DNA from: Paracoccus sp. MA | Lineage (GTDB): Bacteria > Pseudomonadota > Alphaproteobacteria > Rhodobacterales > Rhodobacteraceae | Length of the DNA: 64,000 nucleotides | Assembly: GCF_020990385.1 (NCBI RefSeq) | Contig: NZ_CP087598.1 | Span: forward strand, 2,113,001 to 2,177,000 | Direction of reading: 5' to 3' | In this document: positions 17,446 to 25,664 of the stretch, piece by piece | Position numbering within the stretch: position 1 is the first letter of the stretch | Layout of the letters: each line of letters starts with the position of its first letter | The notes under the pieces: generated by a model | What the model was told of the DNA's origin: nothing | The model's database searches: none | The model's input: only the letters and a program-made list of their open reading frames with translations | Made by a program: the position numbers and the translations under genes

Positions 17446-17790
17446 TTAGCGGGCGAAGGTCTCGGCCACCCGCTCGGCCGGGCGGCACAGCCGCACGCCG
17501 CCGGGGCCGCAGACGAAGGGCCGCTCGACCAGCAGCGGGTTCTCGACCATGGCGGCCAGGATGTCCTCGTCGCTGGCTTCCGGCAGGCCGCGCGCCTCGG
17601 CATCGGTGCCCTTGACGCGCAGGGCCTGGCGCGGGGTCACGTCGGCGGCGGCGAACAGGCCCAGAAGCTGGCCGCGGGTCCAGCCGTCGCGGGCGTAATC
17701 GACGATCTCGGGCTCGTGCCCGGCGTCGCGGATCATCTGCAGCACCTTGCGCGAGGTCGAGCAGGTCGGCTTGTGATAGATGGTGATCAT
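17446..17790 (-). CDS. ArsC-like arsenate reductase/thioredoxin-fold protein
   Basis: This 114-residue protein has the ArsC glutaredoxin-coupled fold with the nucleophilic Cys in YHKPTCSTSRKVL near residue 10. LVERPFVCGPGGVRLCRP near the C terminus corresponds to the RPI.V region with the substrate Arg. It could reduce arsenate, or be a YffB/Spx-like relative; no other ars genes are present. It lies 3 bp past the symporter's stop codon side and is read in the same direction after P450 and symporter, so it may be the last gene of that transcript. Confidence 0.75.
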   Translation of the reverse strand: MITIYHKPTCSTSRKVLQMIRDAGHEPEIVDYARDGWTRGQLLGLFAAADVTPRQALRVKGTDAEARGLPEASDEDILAAMVENPLLVERPFVCGPGGVRLCRPAERVAETFAR

Positions 17791-17793
17791 GTC

Positions 17794-19203
17794 CTATTTC
17801 CAGATCGAGGCGCTGGCGCCCGGCGCCACTGTGGGATGGTCGGCCAGGCGGAAGGTCGGGTTCAACCCTTCGGCACGCTGGCGCAGATAGTCCCGGGTGA
17901 CATAGGCGATGGTGCCGGAAAGCGCCACGATGGCGATCAGGTTGATCGTCGCCATCAGCCCCATCGAGGCATCGGCGAAGTCGAAGACGGTCTGTACGGT
18001 CTGGATCGCCCCCCAGATCACCATGGCCATGACGCCGATGCGCAGCGCGATCACCGGCACCGGGCTGCCATGGCCCAGGAAGACGATGGCGTTCTCGGCA
18101 TAGGCGTAATTGCCGATAATCGAGGTGAAGGCGAAGAAGAAGATGGCGATGGCGACGAAATAATGCCCGAAGCCGCCGAAATGCTCGCCCAGCGCCGCCT
18201 GGGTCAGGGCGACGCCGGTCAACTCGGCCGAGGGCACGGCGCCCGACAGCAGGATCATGATCGCGGTGGCGGTGCAGACCAGGATGGTGTCGATGAACAC
18301 GCCCAGCGCCTGCACGAAGCCCTGGCTGGAAGGGTGATGCGGATCGGGCACGGCGACGGCGGCGATGTTCGGGGCCGAGCCCATGCCGGCCTCGTTCGAG
18401 AACAGCCCGCGCTTGACGCCGTTCAGCATGGCGGCGGCGATGCCGCCGGCGGCGCCGCCCGCCGCTTCCTGCAGGCCGAAGGCCGAGCCGATGATCTGGC
18501 CGATCACCCCGGGCACCAGGGTGATGTTGGCGACCAGCACCCAGGCCGCCGCCAGCAGATAGGCGCCGGCCATGAAGGGCACGACATATTCCGCCACCCG
18601 GGCGATCTGCGGGATGCCGCCGAAGATGATCACCCCGGTCAGCGCCGCGATGGCGATGCCGACCACGGATTTGTCGATGCCGAAGGCGCCCGCGACCGCC
18701 TCGGCGATGGAATTGGACTGCACGGCGTTGAAGATCAGCCCGAAGGCGATGATCAGCGCCACGGCGAAGATCACCGCCAGCCAGCCCTGCCCCAGCGCCT
18801 TCTTGATGTAGAAGGCCGGGCCGCCGCGATACATGCCGTTCGGCCCGTGCTCCTTGTAAAGCTGGGCCAGGGTCGATTCGGCATAGGCCGTGGCCATGCC
18901 GACCAGCGCCACCATCCACATCCAGAAGACCGCGCCCGGCCCGCCCAGCGTGATCGCCACCGCCACCCCGGCGATATTGCCGGTGCCGACGCGGCTGGCC
19001 AGGCTGACGGTCAGCGCCTGGAAGGGCGAGATGCCGTCCTTGTCGGCCGTCCGCGAGCCAAGCACGCAGCGGAACATCTCGCCGAAATGCCGGATCTGGA
19101 TGAAGCCCAGCCGGATGGTGAAGAAGATCCCCACCGCCAGCAGGCCATAGATCAGGACGTAGCCCCAGAAGATCGTGTTCAGGAAGTCGATGATGCCGGT
19201 CAT
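17794..19203 (-). CDS. Alanine/glycine:cation symporter (AgcS family)
   Basis: Members carry alanine or glycine into the cell with Na+ or H+. The 469-residue protein has about ten hydrophobic helices and the family signature near residue 85 (VSLASRVGTGNIAGVAVAI). GGPAFYIKKALG, NGVKRGLFSNEAGMGSAPN near 270 and the AFTSIIGNYAYAENA stretch near 385 are also typical. I took the ATG at 19203, which has GGGGGA upstream and overlaps the P450 stop codon as ATGA. Coupling to a P450 is unusual for this family. Confidence 0.9.
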   Translation of the reverse strand: MTGIIDFLNTIFWGYVLIYGLLAVGIFFTIRLGFIQIRHFGEMFRCVLGSRTADKDGISPFQALTVSLASRVGTGNIAGVAVAITLGGPGAVFWMWMVALVGMATAYAESTLAQLYKEHGPNGMYRGGPAFYIKKALGQGWLAVIFAVALIIAFGLIFNAVQSNSIAEAVAGAFGIDKSVVGIAIAALTGVIIFGGIPQIARVAEYVVPFMAGAYLLAAAWVLVANITLVPGVIGQIIGSAFGLQEAAGGAAGGIAAAMLNGVKRGLFSNEAGMGSAPNIAAVAVPDPHHPSSQGFVQALGVFIDTILVCTATAIMILLSGAVPSAELTGVALTQAALGEHFGGFGHYFVAIAIFFFAFTSIIGNYAYAENAIVFLGHGSPVPVIALRIGVMAMVIWGAIQTVQTVFDFADASMGLMATINLIAIVALSGTIAYVTRDYLRQRAEGLNPTFRLADHPTVAPGASASIWK

Positions 19204-20621
19204 GGTCGTGTCCCCCGTTCGCCGGGGGATTGTGTAACGGATGCGTGAGCATCGCAACCCGCCTGCCGCGGCGCGACCTGCAGCCAGACCCCGCCATGCG
19301 GGCGCAGGGTCAGGATCATGCGCGGCTGCGGCCGGCGCGCCGTCAGGGCAAAGCGGAAGCGCGAGACCAGCGTGGCGAGGATGATCACCGCCTCTTGCAG
19401 GGCGAAGCTGGCGCCGATGCAGATGCGCGGCCCGGCGCCGAAGGGCAGGAAGGCGAAGCGGTCGCGGGTCACGCCGGGGGCGAAACGCCCGGGGTCGAAG
19501 CGGTCGGGATCGTCCCAGAGCATCCGGTGGCGATGCAGCGCATAGATCGGCAGCATGATCGTGTCGCCCGGCCGCACCTCGCGCCCGCCCAGGCTGTCGT
19601 GGATGCGGGCGGTGCGCGACAGGAAGGCGGCGGGCGGGTAAAGCCGCAGCGCCTCCTCGACCACCTGGCGGATATAGGTCAGGCGCGGCAGGTCGTCTGC
19701 GGTGGCGGCCCGGCCGGCCAGCGCAGCCCGGGCCTCGCGCGCGGCGCGGTCCTGCACCTCGGGGTCGAAGGCCAGCAGGTAAAGCGCCCAGGCCAGCGTC
19801 AAGGCCGTGGTCTCGTGCCCGGCGACAATGAAGGTCAGCAGGTTGTCGCGCAGCTCGGCCGGGGTCATGCGGCGATGCGTCTCGGGGTCCTCGCCGGCGC
19901 GCAGCAGGTCCAGAAGGTCCGGCACCGGGCGCGGACCCGAGCGCGCCCGGGCGCGGATCGCCTCGTCGGCGACGCGCTTCATCCGCCGCAGGTCGCCGCC
20001 GGAGACCAGCCGCCCGGGCCGCGGAATCCAGCCCGGCAGGCCCAGGATGTCCAGGACCGAGATGCGGGCCGCGCCGGCAATATAGGCGTCGATGGCCTGA
20101 TGCACCGCGTCGCGGTCGAAGCCCTCGTCGCCGGAAAAGGTCACGTCCGAGATCACCTCGAAGGTCGCTGCCACGGTCTCGGCAAAGACATCGACCGGGC
20201 CCTGCGCCGCCGCCAGCCGCCGGGCGCTGGCCTCGGCGGCGGCGGTCATCACCGGCGCCAGCGCCTCGACATGGCGCTGGGCGAAGGCCGGCGCAGCGGC
20301 CAGGCGCTGCCAGCGCCAATGCGCGCCCTCGGCCACGAACATGGAATTGCCGATGGCAGGCTCCAGGATCAGCCGGGTGACCAGCGATTTCGGATAATCC
20401 TCGACCCGGTCCTTGAGCACCCGGCGCAGCGCCTCGGGGTCCATGACCATGTGCCAGCGCTTGCCGGTCTTGCCCGAGACCATGGGCTGGCGCACGGCGA
20501 TCTCGGGGATCAGTTCCAGCACGTTGCGCCGCGCGGTCATGGCGCTGGCCAGCACCCCCATCGGCTGGCGATGCAGGGGCACGCGGGCGGGGTAGCGGTC
20601 GGGCGACGGGTCCAGAGACAT
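19200..20621 (-). CDS. Cytochrome P450
   Basis: This 473-residue monooxygenase contains all P450 landmarks: the I-helix AGHETTALT near residue 285, the K-helix ExxR as VVEEALRLYPPAAFLSR near 345, and the heme-thiolate loop FLPFGAGPRICIGASFA near 415. It looks like the CYP fatty-acid/alkane hydroxylase-like bacterial class, but the substrate is unknown. No ferredoxin or reductase gene is adjacent. The start at 20621 is the first Met that gives a normal length. The sequence upstream in frame enters the composite repeat and is not coding. Confidence 0.92.
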   Translation of the reverse strand: MSLDPSPDRYPARVPLHRQPMGVLASAMTARRNVLELIPEIAVRQPMVSGKTGKRWHMVMDPEALRRVLKDRVEDYPKSLVTRLILEPAIGNSMFVAEGAHWRWQRLAAAPAFAQRHVEALAPVMTAAAEASARRLAAAQGPVDVFAETVAATFEVISDVTFSGDEGFDRDAVHQAIDAYIAGAARISVLDILGLPGWIPRPGRLVSGGDLRRMKRVADEAIRARARSGPRPVPDLLDLLRAGEDPETHRRMTPAELRDNLLTFIVAGHETTALTLAWALYLLAFDPEVQDRAAREARAALAGRAATADDLPRLTYIRQVVEEALRLYPPAAFLSRTARIHDSLGGREVRPGDTIMLPIYALHRHRMLWDDPDRFDPGRFAPGVTRDRFAFLPFGAGPRICIGASFALQEAVIILATLVSRFRFALTARRPQPRMILTLRPHGGVWLQVAPRQAGCDAHASVTQSPGERGTRP

Positions 20622-20673
20622 CAGCGGCCAAACCCGCCAAGGCGACCGAGGTTCCCGGCGGCCGATGCCGAAA

Positions 20674-20755
20674 GCTTCTTTCTTGCCCAAATATCCCGGG
20701 GGAACGCCGCACCGGCCCCGCCGAGGGGCCGGTGCGGCGTGGGGGCAGAGCCCCC
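20674..20755 (-). repeat. Composite intergenic repeat, full copy B
   Basis: On the minus strand this reads GGGGGCTCTGCCCCC, then a perfect 16-bp hairpin (20704-20719 with 20725-20740, loop of five), then CCCCCGGGATATTTGGGCAA and GAAAGAAGC. It has the same layout as 4618-4698 with a completely different middle hairpin. It lies between the rplT terminator and the P450 gene. Confidence 0.88.
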
Positions 20756-20778
20756 GGACCCGCGCGCCGCCGGCAACG

Positions 20779-20804
20779 AAAAAACCCGCGCCTCGCGGCG
20801 CGGG
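20779..20804 (-). terminator. Terminator of the rpmI-rplT operon
   Basis: CCCGCGCC (20785-20792) pairs with GGCGCGGG (20797-20804) over a TCGC loop. On the minus strand the stem is followed by TTTTTT, a textbook intrinsic terminator 29 bp past the rplT stop. Confidence 0.92.
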
Positions 20805-20832
20805 TCCTGTCCGTTTCAGCCTTGGCCCGGAA

Positions 20833-21192
20833 TCAGGCGGCGGCTTTCGCCTGCGCGACCACGGCGGCAAAGGCCTCGGGCTCGTGGACGGCCAGATCGG
20901 CCAGGACCTTGCGGTCCACCTCGATCCCGGCTTTCGCCAGCGCGGCGATGAAGCGCGAATAGGTCATCTCGGCATCCACGGCGCGGACGGCGGCGTTGAT
21001 GCGCTGGATCCACAGCGCGCGGAAATTGCGCTTGCGCGTCTTGCGGTCGCGGGTCGCGTATTGGTTGGCCTTGTCGACGGCCTGGGTCGCGGTGCGGAAG
21101 TTGCGCGACCGGTTGCCGTAATAGCCTTTCGCCGCGTCAAGAACCTTCTTGTGGCGGGCGTGGGTGATCTTACCCGATTTGACTCGTGCCAT
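20833..21192 (-). CDS. rplT: 50S ribosomal protein L20
   Basis: L20 binds 23S rRNA early in assembly of the large subunit. The 119-residue protein begins [26 protein letters not shown] and has [26 protein letters not shown], both hallmark segments. It lies 12 bp after rpmI and shares its transcript. In many bacteria L20 represses this operon; I could not identify an operator by eye. Confidence 0.97.
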   Translation of the reverse strand: MARVKSGKITHARHKKVLDAAKGYYGNRSRNFRTATQAVDKANQYATRDRKTRKRNFRALWIQRINAAVRAVDAEMTYSRFIAALAKAGIEVDRKVLADLAVHEPEAFAAVVAQAKAAA

Positions 21193-21204
21193 GTCCGGTT
21201 CTCC

Positions 21205-21405
21205 TTAGCGGTTGTAGGGCATGTATTTCTTGACGATCTTCGCGTCCGCGTCGGACAGGATCATGGTCCCGGTCACGTCGCGGATGAATTTCGTCGAGCG
21301 CTTGATCATGCCGTGGCGCTTGCCGGCCGGGCCGGCCTTGACCTTGCCCGTGGCCGTCATCGAGAACCGCTTCTTGGCGGCCGATTTGGTCTTCATCTTC
21401 GGCAT
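21205..21405 (-). CDS. rpmI: 50S ribosomal protein L35
   Basis: This 66-residue basic protein starts [23 protein letters not shown] and has [15 protein letters not shown], the L35 pattern. The start at 21405 is preceded by AAGGAGAG. The in-frame extension upstream is non-coding leader sequence. It is first in the rpmI-rplT pair; infC is not adjacent in this window. Confidence 0.96.
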   Translation of the reverse strand: MPKMKTKSAAKKRFSMTATGKVKAGPAGKRHGMIKRSTKFIRDVTGTMILSDADAKIVKKYMPYNR

Positions 21406-21513
21406 TTTACTCTCCTTGCGGTCAGAGTGAACGCGCGACTCGGCAATGCCATCTCGGCCGGCCGCGCGGGTGGAAGCGTGCCCTATAAGCGGGCACGCAC
21501 GGATTGGCAAGGG

Positions 21514-22002
21514 TTATTGGCCCTGGGCCGGAGCCTCGGCCCCGTCCTCTGCCGCCGGCGCATCCGCAGCCGGGGTGTCGGCGGTGGGATCCTCGACAAC
21601 GGGATCGGCGGCGGCAGGCTCCTCCGCGGCGGGGGCTTCCGGCGCGGGATCGGCCGCAGGGGCCTCGGCGGCAGGCGTCTCCGCCGGGGCTTCCACCGCC
21701 GGGGTCTCGGGCGCGGCCTCGCCGGCCGGGGCTTCCTCGGCCGGGGCCTCGGGCGCGGGCGCCGTGACCGGGTCGGTGCCGGTCGTCACCTCGCCGTTCA
21801 CCAGCCGCTGCCAGCTTTCCTGCAGCGACTGGATGCCGAAGGGCCGCTGATCGAGCCAGCCGCCCGCCAGCAGCAGCACAATGCCCAGCACCAGCAGGAT
21901 CGCGGCACCTCGGGGGGCCTGCGTGCGCGCCACCGACAGGATGGCCAGAAGGACCGAGAGGGCGCAAAGCGCCACGCCGGCCAGCAGCAGGATGTCGATC
22001 AT
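21514..22002 (-). CDS. Membrane-anchored Pro/Ala/Glu-rich protein
   Basis: This is a 162-residue protein of unknown function. Two hydrophobic helices (residues 3-25 and 34-50) are followed by a short soluble part with FGIQSLQESWQRLV. A long low-complexity tail from about residue 78 then repeats P, A, E, T and D (PEAPAEEAPAGEAAPET-like). The tail is strongly acidic and probably extended, perhaps spanning the periplasm, by analogy with TonB-like linkers. It begins 41 bp after pyk in the same direction and could be co-transcribed with it. Confidence 0.65.
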   Translation of the reverse strand: MIDILLLAGVALCALSVLLAILSVARTQAPRGAAILLVLGIVLLLAGGWLDQRPFGIQSLQESWQRLVNGEVTTGTDPVTAPAPEAPAEEAPAGEAAPETPAVEAPAETPAAEAPAADPAPEAPAAEEPAAADPVVEDPTADTPAADAPAAEDGAEAPAQGQ

Positions 22003-22042
22003 CGGATCACCTTTCCGTTGCGGATCTCTTTGAACCCGCGGC

Positions 22043-23488
22043 TTATTCCGGATCGGTGCGGTAGATCAAGCGTTCGTCGCAGGGCGCGATGCGCAGGATG
22101 TTGGTGGTGCCCGGCACGTTGAAGGGCACGCCGGCCATGACGACGATCTGGTTCGACTCGTCGGCAAAGCCGAAATCCCGCGCCGCCTTGGCCGCGTTCA
22201 CCACCGCCTGCTTGAAGCGTTCCAGCGAGGGGGTCTTGACGCAATGCGTGCCCCAGGTCAGGCACAGCCGGCGCAGCGTGCCCTGTTCCGAGGACATGGC
22301 GACGATCGGCACCCGCGGCCGCTCGCGCGCCGTCAGGCTGGCGGTGGTGCCGGATTGAGTAAAGGCGCAGATGCAGGAAATGTCGGTGGTCTCGGCGATC
22401 TCGCGCGCCGCGGCGACGATGGCATCGGCCACGGTCTGGCGCCTGGCGCTGCGCGAGCTTTCGATGATGTCGCGATAGGTCGGGTCGCTCTCGACCGAGC
22501 GCGCGACATTGTCCATGGTCGCCACCGCCTCGACCGGATAGGCGCCGGCCGCGCTTTCGGCCGAGAGCATCACCGCATCGGCACCCTCGTAGATGGCGGT
22601 GGCCACGTCCGAGACCTCTGCGCGGGTCGGCATCGGGCTTTCGATCATCGATTCCAGCATCTGGGTCGCCACGATCACCGGCTTGGCCGCCGCGCGGCAG
22701 GCGCGCACCAGCCGCTTCTGGATCGGCGGCACCGAATGCACCGGCAGCTCGACCCCCAGATCGCCGCGCGCCACCATGATCCCGTCCGAGACCTTCAGGA
22801 TCTCGGAAAACGCGCGCACGGCGGCGGGTTTCTCGATCTTGGACAGGATGGCGGCGCGGCCCTTGGCCAGTTCGCGCGCCTCGATCACGTCCTCGGGGCG
22901 CTGCACGAAGGACAGCGCCAGCCAGTCCACGCCCAGCCCGCAGGCGAATTCCAGGTCGTCGCGGTCCTTGTCCGACAGCGCCGCCAGCGGCAGCACCACG
23001 TCGGGCACGTTCACCCCCTTGCGGTTCGAGATCGCGCCCCCCGCCGTCACCACGCAATCGGCGAAATCCGAGCCGCAGGCCTCGACCCGCAGGCGGATCT
23101 TGCCGTCGTTGACCAGAAGCTCGGCGCCGGGTTCCAGCGCCGCGAAGATCTCGGGATGCGGCAGCTGCACGCGGCTGGCGGTGCCCGGCGCCGGATCGAG
23201 GTCGAAGCGGAAGACCTGCCCGTCCTGCAGATCATGCGGCCCCTCGGCAAAGGTGCCGACGCGCAGCTTCGGGCCCTGCAGGTCGGCCAGCACCGCGATG
23301 GGCCGGCCCGATTCGGCCTCGACCTTGCGGATGATGTCGTAGCGGGCGCGCTGCTCCTCATGCGTGCCGTGGCTCATGTTCAGGCGGAACACGTCCGCGC
23401 CGGCCTCGAAAAGGGCGCGGATGGTGGCGAAATCGCTGGAGGCCGGCCCAAGCGTTGCCACGATCTTGACCTTGCGATGCCGTCTCAT
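22043..23488 (-). CDS. pyk: Pyruvate kinase
   Basis: Pyruvate kinase makes ATP and pyruvate from phosphoenolpyruvate and ADP. The 481-residue protein has TLGPASSDFATIRALFEAGADVFRLNMSHG at the N terminus, the B-domain ELLVNDGKIRLRV, the active-site signature KIEKPAAVRAFSEIL with the catalytic Lys near residue 220, MVARGDLGVELP and ATQMLESMIESPMPTRAEVSDVA. The C domain closes with IVVMAGVPFNVPGTTNILRI. GGAGG lies upstream of the ATG at 23488. Confidence 0.96.
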   Translation of the reverse strand: MRRHRKVKIVATLGPASSDFATIRALFEAGADVFRLNMSHGTHEEQRARYDIIRKVEAESGRPIAVLADLQGPKLRVGTFAEGPHDLQDGQVFRFDLDPAPGTASRVQLPHPEIFAALEPGAELLVNDGKIRLRVEACGSDFADCVVTAGGAISNRKGVNVPDVVLPLAALSDKDRDDLEFACGLGVDWLALSFVQRPEDVIEARELAKGRAAILSKIEKPAAVRAFSEILKVSDGIMVARGDLGVELPVHSVPPIQKRLVRACRAAAKPVIVATQMLESMIESPMPTRAEVSDVATAIYEGADAVMLSAESAAGAYPVEAVATMDNVARSVESDPTYRDIIESSRSARRQTVADAIVAAAREIAETTDISCICAFTQSGTTASLTARERPRVPIVAMSSEQGTLRRLCLTWGTHCVKTPSLERFKQAVVNAAKAARDFGFADESNQIVVMAGVPFNVPGTTNILRIAPCDERLIYRTDPE

Positions 23489-23716
23489 GCGTTCCTCCCG
23501 CGGATGTTTGCGCTACCGTCGCTGCGTTTATGGCCTATTGGCCGGTCTGCGGCAACTGTGCTTGGCCTTGCGATTGGCTTTGTGCCCGAACTCATTGCCG
23601 GTCGGCCCCATCATCATCGGGCAAAGCCGCCCATGCCGCCCTTTCGTGTTCGCCCGACAGCCGACCATTCATGCCTTGAAGATGGCCGATGCATCGGAGG
23701 GACCGCGGCGGCAACC

Positions 23717-24457
23717 TCAGACCCGGTGCCGCGCCAGGAAACCCGCCAGCACCGAGGCCAGGCGGTCGGCCCAGAGCTGCTGGCCGGCCTCGTCCGCGAT
23801 CAGGTCGTTCCTGACCTCGATCAGCACGTTCGGACGGCCATGCGCCAGGGCGTGGCGGTCGATGGAATCCCCATCCAGATGGCCGGAATAAGGTTCGTTC
23901 TCGCCGGTGATCCAGCCCAGGTCGCGGCATTCGCGCACCAGGGCCGGGCCCAGCCGCTTGTCGCGATGCGAATAGAGCACCCCCACCGCCCAGGGCCGGC
24001 GCGGCCGGCCGCGCAGCTGGCGGGTAAAGCTGTGGATGGCGCAGATCGCCCGGTCCGGCCGCCCGGCCGCCAGCCGCGCATAGGCGGCGTGATAGGGACG
24101 GTAGAGCCGCTCGAGCCGCCGCTCGCGCTCGGCCGCGTCCATGCGGCGATTCGCGGGAATCACCGTGCCGTCATAGATGCGCATGAGCAGGGTCGGATCG
24201 TCCTCGCCGCGGTTCGGGTCGATCACCAGCCGAGAGAAATCCGACAGGATCGCCGGCGCGTCCAGGCGCTCGGCCAGCGCGCGCGTCAGCCCGGCGGCGC
24301 CGACGTCATAGGCGATGTGGCGCGCCATGTCCTCTGGCGCGATGCCCAGATCGCCGCCCGCGATCCAGTCCGGCACGCGGTTCGTCGCATGATCGCAGGT
24401 GATCAGCCAGCGCGAGGGCCGGTCCTCTCCGATCGTTGAATAGGGCTGTGCCGTCAT
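23717..24457 (-). CDS. N-formylglutamate amidohydrolase family protein
   Basis: This 246-residue zinc hydrolase resembles HutG-type N-formylglutamate amidohydrolases. LITCDHATNRVP near residue 20 and the HIAYDVGAAGLTRALAERLDAPAI stretch near 50 supply metal-binding residues, followed by RLVIDPNR, CAIHSFTRQLRGRP near 135 and LIEVRNDLI near 210. No other histidine-catabolism gene is near, so another formyl or acyl amide substrate is possible. The ATG at 24457 has a GGAC-type site; the frame upstream enters unrelated sequence. Confidence 0.8.
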   Translation of the reverse strand: MTAQPYSTIGEDRPSRWLITCDHATNRVPDWIAGGDLGIAPEDMARHIAYDVGAAGLTRALAERLDAPAILSDFSRLVIDPNRGEDDPTLLMRIYDGTVIPANRRMDAAERERRLERLYRPYHAAYARLAAGRPDRAICAIHSFTRQLRGRPRRPWAVGVLYSHRDKRLGPALVRECRDLGWITGENEPYSGHLDGDSIDRHALAHGRPNVLIEVRNDLIADEAGQQLWADRLASVLAGFLARHRV

Positions 24458-24601
24458 CCGTCCATCGCCTTTCCGCAGCAAGCTTCGGGTTCCAGACTCA
24501 TTGAGTTTCACAGCCAGAACAAGACGGCTGCAGCAAGGAGGATGGCGGACAGGAAGACCTTTCCGCCTGTCGCAGCGGGTTGCGACCCGGCGCCGCACGC
24601 T

Positions 24602-25029
24602 ATGACAGAGGATCCGGAAACGCTGCGAATCCCTGATCGCCCGGATGTGGGCCTTCGGGGTCTTCTGGTCCATGCCCCGGATGCGCATGTCCTCGACCCT
24701 CGCTGACGATCACAGCGTCAGCCCAACGGAAACGACGGCACTGCCGGCCCGGAAAATCGCGCTCGGCAGCTGGACTGTAACCTACGATGAGGGCCTTGCC
24801 GGGCAGATCGCGGCATTGCGCGCAGAACGCCTGCCGCACGGAACCGGCGGCGTGCTGCTCGGCATCACCGGCAAACCGCCACTCCGTTCACATCGTTACG
24901 GCTCTGCCGGCGCCGCGGGACAGTTCTGGCAGCGTCACCGCCTTTGAGCGGGGCATGTGCGGCCTTGCCGCCACCGTCAAGGAAACAGCTTTAAGGAATG
25001 CCCCGGCGCAGCTTTTGAGAGCGTCGTAG
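24602..25029 (+). pseudogene. Frameshifted remnant of a JAB/Mov34 isopeptidase domain
   Basis: Two frames together encode a piece of a prokaryotic JAB domain. In one (24726-24875) WTVTYDEGLAGQIAALRAER leads to HGTGGVLLG, the strand that carries the domain's glycine motif. In the next frame (24886-25000) the sequence continues as HSVHIVTALPAPRDSSGSV and TAFERGMCGL, matching the following strand and helix. One extra base (or two lost) near 24870-24885 joins them. The metal-binding HxH...SxxD part is absent. In bacteria such domains occur with E1/E2-like enzymes in ubiquitin-like and CBASS systems. An upstream frame from 24602 (MTEDPETLRIPDRPDVGLRG) also looks protein-like but is unassigned. Confidence 0.5.
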
Positions 25030-25154
25030 ATCTGCAAAAGGCCGGGAGCGACGGCGCCGGGTGCCAAGCGTTATTGGTAGCCATGGTCCGTCACCGGTGC
25101 ATGGAGCCATGACTTTGATGGGGCGTAAGACGAGAGGCAGAATGATCGCCTCAT

Positions 25155-25219
25155 GAAAAAAGGCAGGACTCTCTGAAACGCCACACCAAGCGATGGCAGG
25201 GGTCAGGTAGTCCTGCCTT
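25155..25219 (-). terminator. Inverted repeat with T-run, terminator-like
   Basis: AAGGCAGGACT (25160-25170) and AGTCCTGCCTT (25209-25219) pair over a 38-nt loop. On the minus strand the right half is followed by TTTTTT. It lies between the truncated IS3 element and the JAB remnant and could mark the end of a lost transcript or an element boundary. Confidence 0.4.
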
Positions 25220-25254
25220 CAACGAGGGAAAGAAATGCGTGAAAACAGTGGGGC

Positions 25255-25664
25255 CTGGCGACGGATCGAGAGCCGTTCGTGATCGGGATCAATCATCATT
25301 CTCCTCCGATCCAGGCTCAGCGATCGAAGGCTTTGGCCAAAAAATCGCGCTCGACGACGAGCTGGCCGATCTTGGCGTGCAGCTTCGTGACCTCGGCCTC
25401 CCGGCCGACCTGTGCGTCGGAAGCCTTGTCGTCGAACGCCTTGGCCAGGCTCTCGATGGCCTGCCGCTTCCACTGCGTGATCTGGTTGGGATGAAGCTGG
25501 TGTTTCGTGGCTAACTCCGAAATCGTCCGCTCGCCGCGGATCGCCTCAAGCGCGACCTTGGCCTTGAACTCGGCCGTAAACCGTCTGCGTGTCTTCATGC
25601 TGGATCGTCCTTTTCATCGGTCGATCCACCTTATGCCCCTGTCTCAGAAACCGGCACCACCTCA
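25255..25664 (-). mobile_element. Truncated IS3-family insertion sequence
   Basis: The remnant holds a complete orfA and only the first residues of orfB. The likely outer end is at 25664, where the minus strand begins TGAGGTGGTGCCGGTTTCTG, an IS3-type TG terminus. The other end is missing: the orfB frame (MIDPDHERLSIRRQ at 25255-25299) breaks off abruptly at about 25254 in unrelated sequence. The outer end abuts the broken repC frame, so this element probably removed the 5' part of that gene. Confidence 0.75.
25317..25598 (-). CDS. IS3-family transposase OrfA
   Basis: This 93-residue protein is the DNA-binding half of an IS3-family transposase. It starts MKTRRRFTAEFKAKVALEAI, has the helix-turn-helix TISELATKHQLHPNQITQWKRQAIE, and ends in the leucine-zipper-like helix EAEVTKLHAKIGQLVVERDFLAKAF. 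In intact elements a frameshift near its end adds the catalytic OrfB. Here OrfB survives only as about 15 residues, so the element cannot move on its own. Confidence 0.85.
   Translation of the reverse strand: MKTRRRFTAEFKAKVALEAIRGERTISELATKHQLHPNQITQWKRQAIESLAKAFDDKASDAQVGREAEVTKLHAKIGQLVVERDFLAKAFDR

Noticed and set aside
17446..17790. Part of an arsenic-resistance operon
   Set aside because: No arsR, arsB or acr3 gene lies nearby; only the fold and Cys motif support an ArsC-like call.
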